Below are positions 17,297 through 25,045 of a stretch of DNA of 32,496 nt, piece after piece. Position 1 is the first letter of the stretch. Every line of letters starts with the position of its first letter. The position numbers were made by a program, and so were the translations under genes. The stretch lies in assembly GCA_026400775.1 (NCBI GenBank), contig JAPLOK010000197.1:1-32496 (forward strand). The letters run 5' to 3'. This stretch comes from Alphaproteobacteria bacterium. Its GTDB lineage: Bacteria > Pseudomonadota > Alphaproteobacteria > Acetobacterales > Acetobacteraceae. The notes beneath the pieces were generated by a model. It searched no databases and was not told where the DNA came from. It saw only the letters and a list, made by a program, of their open reading frames with translations.

Positions 17297-18478
17297 GGCG
17301 TAGGAGAAATAGCGAGCGGCGCTTTATCTAGCGGTATCTGCAATTAGACCCCATATCAGTTTTCCAATACACCACCCTCGTGTCGTATGAGTGTCTTATT
17401 GATAATTTACGCACTATAGGCACCAGGTAACCATTACCCACCCCCAACAACAAAAAGAGCAGCCAGAAAACATCATGCTGAAAGAAATGCTAAATGAAGC
17501 AAAAATAGAAGGCGGGGATATGAATGTCGAACGCCGAGCCGTCGCCGAAAAAATCATCCTCTATTTTGAAAATAGACTTGAATACATTGCAAACGCGCGC
17601 AATATAGAGCGAGGCTATGTGAGGCCGTTTGCTGTTGGTTCGATAATTTGTGGCAATACAGATGACACATTTTATGTCGGATATATTCCAAATATCGGCA
17701 TGAATAGATTGGTATTTATGAACTTAACTCATAGCGGCCACCACAGCGATATAGCGTTCCATCGGTTTTTACATTCGCGAACAGGAATGGATTTTTCGGT
17801 TGCGCGCCTTGAAGGAAAATGGATGAATCTCGATGAAGCGTCGCGCAACTCTAAATTCGATGCTGTTGCAAGTATTTTGATCGCAAATGAAATGAATAGA
17901 AAGAAAAACATCGATATGATTGTTGAAAATAAACCTCTGTTCGGCCCAAATAAATATCCCGTCCAGCCTAATTTTGTATTCGTTCTTATGCCCTTTAGAG
18001 ATGATCTCACGCAAATATACAACCACGTCGTAAAACCTGCTGTCGAACAAAAAAATCTTGTTGTGCGACGGGCGGATGAAATGCATACAAACAATGCGAT
18101 TATGGCAGATGTATGGAAATCGATATGCGAGGCCAGAATAATAATCGCGGATTTAACCGGCCAGAATCCGAACGTTATGTATGAGCTTGGGATTTGCCAT
18201 ACAATCGGAAAAGAAGTTATAATGATAAATCAGAACAACGAGCAATCTAAATTTCCTTTTGATGTATCCCATATAAAAATAATTAATTACGATAATAGTG
18301 CAATTGGTGGTATGCATTTGAAGCAGAGGCTTGAAGAAACGATCGAACATGTACTATCGAAAATTGGTGGAAATTTGTCCAGTTAAGTCGGAATAACAGA
18401 AGCGTAGACCTACGGTTGTTTGTGTCGGACAATCTCAGTCGATGCAGTTGCCACGTACTGCACTGCCGATATTACGGA
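17297..18478. mobile_element. AT-rich mini-island inserted at the comM 3' end
   Basis: About 1.2 kb of sharply more A+T-rich DNA in an otherwise very GC-rich region, flanked by the 61-bp direct repeats. It holds one gene (17475/17520-18386) and flanks without other genes. The left flank has GGTAA-cca-TTACC (17426-17438). The right flank has TGCAGT-8-ACTGCA (18443-18462). No integrase, transposase or terminal inverted repeats of an IS were seen, so it may be a degraded or satellite integrative element. The segment plus one repeat is 1243 bp. Confidence 0.7.
17475..18386 (+). CDS. Foreign low-GC gene with C-terminal deoxyribosyltransferase-like (DRTL) domain
   Basis: A 303-residue protein, Lys/Ile/Asn-rich and with A/T-ending codons quite unlike its neighbours. 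The C-terminal part (about 165-275) has FVFVLMPF, RRADEMHTNNAI, VWKSICEARIIIADLTG, NPNVMYELGICH (Glu237) and a final PFDVSHIKIINY. This pattern belongs to the nucleoside 2-deoxyribosyltransferase-like/TIR-like nucleotide-processing folds seen in bacterial conflict systems. The N-terminal ~150 residues match nothing I recognise. ATG 17520 (MNVERRAVAEK), with a G-rich stretch just upstream, is a good alternative start. It is the only gene in the island. A defence role is inference; no enzymatic activity can be claimed. Confidence 0.8.
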   Translation: MLKEMLNEAKIEGGDMNVERRAVAEKIILYFENRLEYIANARNIERGYVRPFAVGSIICGNTDDTFYVGYIPNIGMNRLVFMNLTHSGHHSDIAFHRFLHSRTGMDFSVARLEGKWMNLDEASRNSKFDAVASILIANEMNRKKNIDMIVENKPLFGPNKYPVQPNFVFVLMPFRDDLTQIYNHVVKPAVEQKNLVVRRADEMHTNNAIMADVWKSICEARIIIADLTGQNPNVMYELGICHTIGKEVIMINQNNEQSKFPFDVSHIKIINYDNSAIGGMHLKQRLEETIEHVLSKIGGNLSS

Positions 18479-18539
18479 CCAGGACGCCATCGAATGCGCG
18501 CATGTCGCCGAGGCGCGGTCCTATCGCCGGCCCGCGTAA
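18479..18539 (+). pseudogene. Displaced comM 3' end, right att-like copy
   Basis: A 61-bp copy of the comM C-terminal coding sequence with an aligned stop (TAA). It reads QDAIECAHVAEARSYRRPA against QDAIERAHVAEALSYRRRA in comM. Three changes are silent and three alter residues (Arg to Cys, Leu to Arg, Arg to Pro), as expected of DNA no longer translated. The LCCL-OmpA ATG follows 19 bp later, a normal operon spacing, so this is probably the original chromosomal comM end. Confidence 0.8.
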
Positions 18540-18558
18540 CCCGTGGCAGCATCAGGCC

Positions 18559-19602
18559 ATGCGCCTGCTGCTGCTGTTCCTGCTGCTCGCCGCGCCCGCC
18601 TGGGCGCAGACGCCCCCCTGCCCGCGCGACGCCACTGGCCTGCGCGCCGATGCCACGCTGAATTGCGCCTGCACCCCCGAAGCCGCCGCGCAGGCGACCA
18701 GCATCTGGGGCACCGAATTCTACACCGCCGACAGCCAGCTATGCCGCGCCGCCGTGCATGTCGGCGCCATCACGCGCCGCGGCGGCGAGATCACCATCCG
18801 CGTCACCGAGGGCCAGCCGCGCCACCCGGCCAGCTTGCGCAACGGCATCCGCAGCAGTGATTCGGGCGCGGCGCGCCTGTCCTTCCGCTTCGAGGGCCTG
18901 CCCGAATTCCCGCAGCCGCGCCTGTGTCCCGACACCATGGCCACCTTCCCGCGTGGCGCGTCACTCACCTGCATCTGCACCGGTGAGGCCGCTTTGCGCA
19001 CGCCCACCGTCTGGGGCAGCGGCCCCTACACCGCCGACAGCCATATCTGCCGCGCAGCACTCCATGCCGGCGTGATTCCCGTCACCGGCGGCCAGGTGGA
19101 GGTGAACCTGGCCGAAGGCCCGGCCAGCCATCCGGGCTCCATGCGCAATGCCGTGCAGACGCGGGATTTCGGCGCCTTCGCGCGCAGCTTCGCCTTTGTC
19201 GGGCCGCAGGCCACGGCGCCGCGCGAACCCACGCAGGGGCCGGTGGCGGAGAGCCTGGCCACGCAGGGCCGCGTCTCGCTCTACATCCATTTCCACACCG
19301 GCTCGGCCGAGCTGGAGCCGGCCGCGACACCCGTGCTGGAGCAGCTGCGCACCGCACTCACCGCGCGGCCCGAGATGCGCCTGCAACTGCTGGGCCATAC
19401 CGACAACCAGGGTGGCCCCACGATCAACAACCCGCTCTCGGCCCGGCGCGCGGCGGCGGTGCGGGACTGGCTGGGTCGCAACGGGGTGGCGGCCGCGCGC
19501 ATCACCACCGATGGTCGCGGCCAGGCCGAACCCATCGCCGACAATGCCACCGATGCCGGGCGCGCGCTGAACCGCCGCGTCGAGGCGATCCGACAGGACT
19601 GA
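18559..19602 (+). CDS. Secreted protein with two LCCL domains and a C-terminal OmpA-like domain
   Basis: A 347-residue protein. Signal peptide MRLLLLFLLLAAPAWAQ, then two similar domains at about 21-113 and 118-213. Each has a Cys-x-Cys motif, WG-x2-x-YTADS-x2-CRAA-x-H-x-G, a GG turn and SLRNGI/SMRNAV, which is the LCCL pattern first described in Limulus factor C and cochlin. An OmpA/MotB-type peptidoglycan-binding domain follows (about 238-345: LLGHTDNQGG, NNPLSARRAAAVRDWL, GRALNRRVE). The cysteines in each LCCL unit suggest disulfides in the periplasm. It probably links an outer, ligand-binding module to the cell wall. Start ATG 18559; upstream in-frame codons run through the comM remnant. 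acpS follows after 6 bp. Confidence 0.85.
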   Translation: MRLLLLFLLLAAPAWAQTPPCPRDATGLRADATLNCACTPEAAAQATSIWGTEFYTADSQLCRAAVHVGAITRRGGEITIRVTEGQPRHPASLRNGIRSSDSGAARLSFRFEGLPEFPQPRLCPDTMATFPRGASLTCICTGEAALRTPTVWGSGPYTADSHICRAALHAGVIPVTGGQVEVNLAEGPASHPGSMRNAVQTRDFGAFARSFAFVGPQATAPREPTQGPVAESLATQGRVSLYIHFHTGSAELEPAATPVLEQLRTALTARPEMRLQLLGHTDNQGGPTINNPLSARRAAAVRDWLGRNGVAAARITTDGRGQAEPIADNATDAGRALNRRVEAIRQD

Positions 19603-19608
19603 CAGCCG

Positions 19609-20016
19609 ATGATCTTGGGCCTTGGCAGTGACGTGGTGGATATCCGCCGCATCCATGAGGTGCTGGACCGCCATGGCGAGCGCTTCCTCGCGCGCATCTT
19701 CACCGCGGAGGAACGCCGCAAGGCCGAGCGCCGTACGGAGAAGATCCGGGTGGCCACCTACGCCAAGCGCTTCGCCGCGAAGGAGGCCGCGAGCAAGGCG
19801 CTGGGCACCGGCTTCCGCGCTGGCGTCTTCTGGCGCGACCTGGGCGTGGTGAACCTGCGTTCGGGCCAGCCGACCATGGCGATGACGGGCGGCGCGGCGG
19901 TGCGGCTGGCGCGCATCACGCCCGCCGGCATGGTGGCGGATGTCGCGCTGACCATGACCGACGAGTTTCCCTATGCGCAGGCCATGGTGATCATCAGCGC
20001 TCGGCCGGCCGGCTAG
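19609..20016 (+). CDS. acpS: Holo-[acyl-carrier-protein] synthase
   Basis: A 135-residue enzyme that moves 4'-phosphopantetheine from CoA to apo-ACP. The N-terminal [12 protein letters not shown] holds the metal-binding Asp8, and [15 protein letters not shown] holds the second metal ligand Glu59. Length is normal. It lies 6 bp after the LCCL-OmpA gene and upstream of lepB, as in the usual alphaproteobacterial acpS-lepB-rnc-era order. Its TAG stop is the start of the long palindrome at 20015. Confidence 0.95.
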   Translation: MILGLGSDVVDIRRIHEVLDRHGERFLARIFTAEERRKAERRTEKIRVATYAKRFAAKEAASKALGTGFRAGVFWRDLGVVNLRSGQPTMAMTGGAAVRLARITPAGMVADVALTMTDEFPYAQAMVIISARPAG

Positions 20017-20064
20017 AGCGGGATGCGTTGAGGTGGCATCACCGACAACGCCAAATCCCGCTCT
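20015..20064. repeat. 50-bp palindrome between acpS and lepB
   Basis: Nested arms: AGAGCGGGAT (20015-20024) with ATCCCGCTCT (20055-20064), GCGTTG with CAACGC, and GGTG-gcat-CACC at the centre. Only a few bases are unpaired. It overlaps the acpS stop codon. It looks like a dispersed palindromic element or a strong 3'-end hairpin; there is no T-tract. The remaining 100 bp before lepB hold a TTGACA (20124) but no clear -10. Confidence 0.7.
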
Positions 20065-20168
20065 CAACAGCGCGCATGAGCAGGCTGTGTGAACGCATGT
20101 GAACGCGGCATGCTCCGCCTTCCTTGACACCCCCAGGCGAGGGGGCCACACCCGCGCCAGAGCTTCCC

Positions 20169-20927
20169 ATGGACCCAATGAACACCGCGATCCCGAAGAA
20201 GAAATCCGGCGGCTGGGGCGAGAGCATTCGCACCATCCTCTATGCCGCGCTGATCGCGATCGGCATCCGGACCGTGGCGTTCGAGCCGTTCAACATCCCC
20301 TCGGGCTCCATGATCCCGACATTGCTGGTGGGCGACTATCTGTTCGTCTCCAAGTACAGCTACGGCTATTCGCGGCACTCGATGCCGTTCAGCCCGAATC
20401 TGTTCCAGGGTCGCATCTGGGGCGCCCTGCCAGCGCGCGGCGATGTCGCGGTGTTCAAGCTGCCGCGCGACACCAGCCAGGACTACATCAAGCGCATCAT
20501 CGGCCTACCGGGCGACCGCATCCAGGTCATCCGTGGCGTGCTGCATGTGAATGGCGAGGCGGTGCGCCGCGAGGGCATCGGCCCCTTCGTGGTGGAGGGT
20601 GACGGGCCGCGCGTCAGCGTGCGCCTGTATCGCGAAACCCTGCCCGGCGGCCGCGTTCACCAGATCGTGGAGCAGACCGATGACGGGCCGCTCGACAACA
20701 CGCAGGAATTCGTGGTGCCGGCCGGCCATGTGTTCGCCATGGGCGACAACCGCGACAACAGCCTGGACAGCCGCGTGCTGAGCGCGGTCGGCCCGATCCC
20801 GATCGACAATCTGGTGGGCCGGGCGGAGTTCATCTTCTTCTCCGTCGATGGCTCCTCGGCGATCTGGGAAGTGTGGAACTGGCCCTTCGCGATCCGTTGG
20901 TCGCGCCTGCTGACGGCGGTGCGGTGA
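20169..20927 (+). CDS. lepB: Signal peptidase I
   Basis: A 252-residue inner-membrane serine/lysine protease that removes signal peptides from exported proteins. One N-terminal membrane helix (TILYAALIAIGIRTVAF) is followed by catalytic Ser47 in PSGSMIPTL and Lys108 in DYIKRIIGLPGD. GHVFAMGDNRDNSLDSR is the conserved box E, and a C-terminal GRAEFIFFS strand follows. I chose ATG 20169 (MDPMNTAIPKKK); ATG 20178 is also possible, and an upstream TTG at 20124 is less likely. Confidence 0.95.
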   Translation: MDPMNTAIPKKKSGGWGESIRTILYAALIAIGIRTVAFEPFNIPSGSMIPTLLVGDYLFVSKYSYGYSRHSMPFSPNLFQGRIWGALPARGDVAVFKLPRDTSQDYIKRIIGLPGDRIQVIRGVLHVNGEAVRREGIGPFVVEGDGPRVSVRLYRETLPGGRVHQIVEQTDDGPLDNTQEFVVPAGHVFAMGDNRDNSLDSRVLSAVGPIPIDNLVGRAEFIFFSVDGSSAIWEVWNWPFAIRWSRLLTAVR

Positions 20928-20946
20928 GCCGCCGGGGCGCACCCGC

Positions 20947-21609
20947 GTGAATACGCTGCCGGAGCGCCTGGGCCACGAGTTCCAGCGCCCCGAATTGCTG
21001 GAGCATGCGATGACGCATCGCTCCTCCACCGGTCCTGGCCGTGGGCACCTGGCCAGCAATGAACGCCTGGAATTCCTGGGCGACCGGGTGCTTGGCCTGT
21101 GCATCGCCGAATGGCTGTCCGAACGCTACCCGCATGAACGCGAGGGCGATCTGGGCAAGCGCCTGGCGGCCCTGGTCTCGCGCGACACACTCGCACCCAT
21201 TGCGGAAAATCTCGGCGTGCCGAGCGCGCTACGCATCCCGCCGGCTGAACACCGCACCGGCCTGCGCGAACGCGCCAATGTGCTGGCCGATGCGTTGGAG
21301 GCGGTGCTGGGCGCCATGTATCTCGATGGCGGGCTGGATGCGGTGCGCCAGTTGGTGCGCCGCGAATGGGCACCCTTGATGGACAGCACGCCCGCGCCGC
21401 CGATGTCGCCCAAGACGCGGCTGCAGGAATTGACCCTGGGCCGCGGCGCCGGCCTGCCGATCTACGAATCGCTCTCGACCACCGGCCCCGCGCATGCGCC
21501 GATCTTCGAAGTGCGCGTGACCGCACTCGGCCGCAGCGCCGATGGCATGGGCGAGAGCAAGCGCGCCGCCGAAACCGCGGCGGCCGAAAACTGGTTGAAT
21601 GATACATGA
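20947..21609 (+). CDS. rnc: Ribonuclease III
   Basis: A 220-residue double-stranded RNA endonuclease for rRNA and mRNA processing. The signature NERLEFLGDRVLG (38-50) carries Glu42 and Asp46. The second metal cluster is DALEAVLGAMYLDGG (Asp115, Glu118). A double-stranded RNA-binding domain begins near 155 (SPKTRLQELTLGRG) and ends with KRAAETAAAENWL. The start is GTG at 20947, 19 bp after lepB. The stop overlaps the era ATG by 4 bp. Confidence 0.95.
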   Translation: MNTLPERLGHEFQRPELLEHAMTHRSSTGPGRGHLASNERLEFLGDRVLGLCIAEWLSERYPHEREGDLGKRLAALVSRDTLAPIAENLGVPSALRIPPAEHRTGLRERANVLADALEAVLGAMYLDGGLDAVRQLVRREWAPLMDSTPAPPMSPKTRLQELTLGRGAGLPIYESLSTTGPAHAPIFEVRVTALGRSADGMGESKRAAETAAAENWLNDT

Positions 21610-22493
21610 CATCCTGTTCGATCATCGCCGTGATCGGCGCGCCCAACGCGGGCAAATCCACGTTGGTCAACGCGGCCTCGGGCACCAAGGTGTCCATCGT
21701 CTCGCCCAAGCCGCAGACGACGCGGTTTCGCATCCGCGCCGTGGTGATGCGCCCGCCGGCGCAGCTGATCCTGACCGACACGCCAGGCATTTTCGCGCCC
21801 CGACGCCGCCTGGACCGCGCCATGGTCGCCGCCGCCTGGGGCGGTGCCACGGATGCCGACATGGCGCTGCTGGTGGTGGACGCCAAGGCCGGCCTGACCG
21901 AGGCGCTGACCGCCATCCTGGAACGCGTGAAGCAGCTGCGCGTGCCGGTCTGGCTGGTGCTGAACAAGGTCGACCTGGTCGACCGCCCGGCGCTGCTGCC
22001 CTTGACCGCGGCCCTGACGGCGGAAGTGCAATTCGCCGAAACCTTCATGATCAGCGCCACCAAATCCGACGGCGTGGACCGTCTGCTGGCTGCGCTCGCC
22101 GCGCGCGCCCCGGCCGGCCCCTGGCTGTTCCCGGAGGATGAGCTGTCGGACCTGCCCAACCGCATGCTGGCGGCCGAGGTGGTGCGCGAGCACATCCTGC
22201 GCCTGACGCATGAGGAAGTGCCGCACCATGCCAGCGTCGAGACCGAATCCTGGACTGAAAGGCCGGATGGTTCGGCGCGCGTGGACTGCACCATCTATGT
22301 CAGCCGCGCGGGCCAGAAGGCGATCATCATCGGCGATGGCGGGCGCACCGTGAAGGAGATCGGCCGGCGCGCGCGCGAGGAGCTGATCCGGCTGCTCGAA
22401 AAACCCATCCACCTGTTCCTGAACGTGAAGGAACGGCAGGGCTGGGATGAGGAACGCGCGCGGATCAGGGCGCTGGGTCTCGAGGAAAGCTAG
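21606..22493 (+). CDS. era: GTPase Era
   Basis: A 295-residue 16S rRNA-binding GTPase for 30S assembly. G1 is GAPNAGKS (11-18), followed by the TT of the G2 region, G3 DTPG, G4 NKVD and G5 SATKSDG. The C-terminal KH domain includes VDCTIYVSRAGQKAIIIGDGG, cut here to its key GQKAIIIGDGG. Family length. Overlaps rnc by ATGA, so the two are translationally coupled, as usual. recO does not follow; a hydrolase gene does. Confidence 0.96.
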   Translation: MTSCSIIAVIGAPNAGKSTLVNAASGTKVSIVSPKPQTTRFRIRAVVMRPPAQLILTDTPGIFAPRRRLDRAMVAAAWGGATDADMALLVVDAKAGLTEALTAILERVKQLRVPVWLVLNKVDLVDRPALLPLTAALTAEVQFAETFMISATKSDGVDRLLAALAARAPAGPWLFPEDELSDLPNRMLAAEVVREHILRLTHEEVPHHASVETESWTERPDGSARVDCTIYVSRAGQKAIIIGDGGRTVKEIGRRAREELIRLLEKPIHLFLNVKERQGWDEERARIRALGLEES

Positions 22494-22559
22494 CCGCTCG
22501 GCGCTGGACAGCCCGCCGCCACCACGCCAGCCTTCCCCAAACACCGGAGGAAGCGAGGC

Positions 22560-23492
22560 GTGGCATCACCGCTGCACCCCGATTGCATCACCCTGCTCGA
22601 GATGGCGCGCCGCGCCGGTCGGCCGCGCATCGAGACGCTGGAACCACCCGCCGCGCGCGCGCAATACTTGGCCGGCAAACCCAGCTTGCAGGCCGAACCA
22701 CCGCCAATCGGGCCGGTGCGCGACATCGCGGGGCCGGGCTTCACAATGCGGCTGTATCGCCCGCTGAATGCCGAGGGCGCCCTGCCCTGCCTGGTCTTCG
22801 CCCATGGCGGCGGCTGGGTGATCGGCGATCTCGACAGCCATGACAATCTGGCACGCACATTGTGCCACCAGGCGCGCTGCGCAGTGCTGGCGGTGGATTA
22901 CCGGCTGGCGCCCGAGCATCCGTTTCCAGCAGCGGTCGACGACATGGCGGCGGCGGTGCGTTTCGCGCAGGAACATGCGGCGGCACTGGGCATTGATGCC
23001 ACGCGGCTGGCGGTGGGCGGGGACAGTGCGGGCGGCAATCTGGCGGCGGTCGCGGCCATCATGGCGCGCGACGGCGCGCTGCCGGCGCTGCGCCACCAAT
23101 CGCTGCTCTACCCCTGCACCGAGATGGCGGCCACGCATCCCAGTTGCTCGCGTTTCCCCGAAGGCCTGCCGCTGATCACCAGCACCATGCAGTGGTTCCG
23201 CAACCACTACGCGCCCGCCCCCGCGACATGGGAGGATTGGCGCGCCTCGCCGCTGCGCGCGGCATCGCTGGCCGGCACCGCGCCGGCCTTCGTGCTGACC
23301 GTGGGCCATGATCCGCTGTGCGATGAGGGCATCGCTTATGCGCGGCGGCTGGAACGCGAGGGCGTGCGGGTTGCGCATCTGCACGCGGCCGATCTGCTGC
23401 ATGGCGCGCTCACCATGACCGCGGTGATCCGCCCGGTGCTGGATGTGATCACCATGGCGAGCGCTGCCCTGGCGCGGGACCTGCAAGCATGA
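22560..23492 (+). CDS. Alpha/beta hydrolase, hormone-sensitive lipase family esterase
   Basis: A 310-residue carboxylesterase. The oxyanion-hole motif HGGGW is at 82-86. The nucleophile is Ser156 in GDSAGG, and the remaining triad is probably Asp251 (VGHDPLCDEG) and His281 (LLHGALTM). DYRLAPEHPFPAA is typical of the HSL branch. Start is GTG at 22560 after a GGAGGAAG ribosome site. It overlaps the next dehydrogenase gene by 4 bp. The three genes from here to 25020 look like one catabolic operon; the ester substrate is unknown. Confidence 0.9.
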   Translation: MASPLHPDCITLLEMARRAGRPRIETLEPPAARAQYLAGKPSLQAEPPPIGPVRDIAGPGFTMRLYRPLNAEGALPCLVFAHGGGWVIGDLDSHDNLARTLCHQARCAVLAVDYRLAPEHPFPAAVDDMAAAVRFAQEHAAALGIDATRLAVGGDSAGGNLAAVAAIMARDGALPALRHQSLLYPCTEMAATHPSCSRFPEGLPLITSTMQWFRNHYAPAPATWEDWRASPLRAASLAGTAPAFVLTVGHDPLCDEGIAYARRLEREGVRVAHLHAADLLHGALTMTAVIRPVLDVITMASAALARDLQA

Positions 23493-24238
23493 TGCTGGCC
23501 GGCAAGGTGGCGCTGGTGACGGGCGCTGCCTCGGGCATCGGCCGCGCCACCGCGCTGCTGATGGCGGCCGAAGGCGCGCAGGTGGTGGCCGCGGACATCG
23601 ATGCCCAAGGCGCTGCCGCCACCGCCGGCGTGATCGCGCAACAGGGTGGAGAAGCGCTGGCGGTGACCGCCGATGTCACGGATGACGCGCAGGTGGCCGC
23701 GATGGTCGCGGCCACGCTGGCGCGTTTCGGCAGGCTCGACTGCGCCTTCAACAATGCGGGCGTGGCCCCGCGTGAGGCAGCGCCGCTCGCGGCCATCGAT
23801 CCCGCCGAATGGCAGCGCGTGATCGCGGCCAATCTGACCAGCGTGTTCCTGTGCCTGCGGCACGAGATTCCGGCGATGATCGCGGATGGTGGCGGCGCGA
23901 TCGTCAACACGGCCTCCATCGCCGGGCGCATCGGGTTGGCGCAAGCGGGCGCCTATGTCGCGGCCAAGCATGGCGTGATCGGGCTGACGCGCAATGCCGC
24001 GCTGGACCACGCGAAGGACGGCATCCGCGTCAATGCCGTCTGCCCCGGTTTCGTGGACACGCCGCTGGCCAGCCGCGGCATCGAGCGCCGTCGGGCCGCC
24101 ATCCTGGCGCGCGTGCCGATGGCGCGGATCGGTGAGCCCGCGGAGATCGCGCAACTGGTGGTCTGGCTGTGTTCGGACCGCGCGAGCTTCGTCAATGGCG
24201 CCGATGTCGCGGCCGATGGCGGACATGTGGCGAATTGA
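23489..24238 (+). CDS. SDR family oxidoreductase
   Basis: A 249-residue classical short-chain dehydrogenase. The cofactor turn is TGAASGIG with Asp following the second strand (AADID), favouring NAD. FNNAG is present. The catalytic Ser-Tyr-Lys set is in NTASIAGR and YVAAKHG. The NAVCPGFVDTPL loop and the final FVNGADVAADGG are also typical. Start ATG overlaps the esterase stop. Substrate cannot be inferred. Confidence 0.92.
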   Translation: MMLAGKVALVTGAASGIGRATALLMAAEGAQVVAADIDAQGAAATAGVIAQQGGEALAVTADVTDDAQVAAMVAATLARFGRLDCAFNNAGVAPREAAPLAAIDPAEWQRVIAANLTSVFLCLRHEIPAMIADGGGAIVNTASIAGRIGLAQAGAYVAAKHGVIGLTRNAALDHAKDGIRVNAVCPGFVDTPLASRGIERRRAAILARVPMARIGEPAEIAQLVVWLCSDRASFVNGADVAADGGHVAN

Positions 24239-24249
24239 AAGGACCAAGC

Positions 24250-25020
24250 ATGCGCTTCAAGGACCAGGTCGTCATCATCACAGGCGCCACCGGCGGCCTG
24301 GGCGCGGATGCCGCGCGCAGCTTCGCCGGCGAAGGCGCGCGGCTGCTGCTGGTGGACCGCGATGACGGCGCGGCACTCGCCGCCGAACTCGGCGCGCGCT
24401 TCCACCGCGCCGATGTGACGCGTGATGCCGATGTCGCGGGCTATGTGCAGGTGGCGCTCGACGCCTTTGGCCGCATCGATGTGTTCTTCAACAATGCCGG
24501 CATCGAAGGCCGCGTCGCCCCCATCACCGAACTGACCGAAGCCGATTTCGACGCGGTAATGGGCGTGAATGTGAAGGGCGTGTTCCTGGGCCTGCGGCAT
24601 GTGCTGCCGGTGATGCTGCGCCAGCGCGCGGGCGCCATCGTGAACACCGGCTCCACCGCCTCGCATGTGGGCTCACCCGGCCTCGGGCCTTATGTGGCGT
24701 CGAAGCATGCGGTGCTGGGGCTGACGCGCGTGGCGGCGGTGGAGGCGGCACGCGCGGGCGTGCGGGTGAACGCCGTCTGCCCCGGTCCCACCGAGACGCG
24801 GATGATCCGCTCACTGGAGGAACAGGCGGCCGCGCGCGGCCTGAATGATGCGCGGGAGCGCTACATGGCCGGCATTCCGCTCGGCCGCTACTGCACGCCG
24901 GCAGAGGTGACGGCGGCGGTGATGTTCCTGTGCTCGGCCGAGGCCTCGGGCATCACGGGGACGCATCTGCTGGTGGATGGCGGGCGTACCGGGGCGCCTT
25001 CATCCTCGGCGATACGATAG
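24250..25020 (+). CDS. SDR family oxidoreductase (second copy)
   Basis: A 256-residue classical SDR, 11 bp after the previous one and similar in plan but clearly divergent. The cofactor turn is TGATGGLG and the acidic LLLVDRDD suggests NAD. FNNAG is present, with Ser in NTGSTAS and Tyr-Lys in YVASKHA. It ends ITGTHLLVDGG. Start ATG 24250 follows gaaagga; a longer reading from 24169 lies within the previous gene. Convergent with the TRAP permease gene 25 bp away. Confidence 0.92.
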   Translation: MRFKDQVVIITGATGGLGADAARSFAGEGARLLLVDRDDGAALAAELGARFHRADVTRDADVAGYVQVALDAFGRIDVFFNNAGIEGRVAPITELTEADFDAVMGVNVKGVFLGLRHVLPVMLRQRAGAIVNTGSTASHVGSPGLGPYVASKHAVLGLTRVAAVEAARAGVRVNAVCPGPTETRMIRSLEEQAAARGLNDARERYMAGIPLGRYCTPAEVTAAVMFLCSAEASGITGTHLLVDGGRTGAPSSSAIR

Positions 25021-25045
25021 CCGAAAAGCGGCACCGGCCCGCAAA

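Noticed and set aside
17297-18478. Island as an insertion sequence
   Set aside because: No transposase and no terminal inverted repeats were found. The flanks are a 61-bp imperfect copy of comM, much longer than an IS target duplication.
20124-20152. Consensus-like TTGACA as a lepB promoter
   Set aside because: The -35 match is good, but no acceptable -10 lies 16-18 bp downstream, and it would leave almost no leader before the start.
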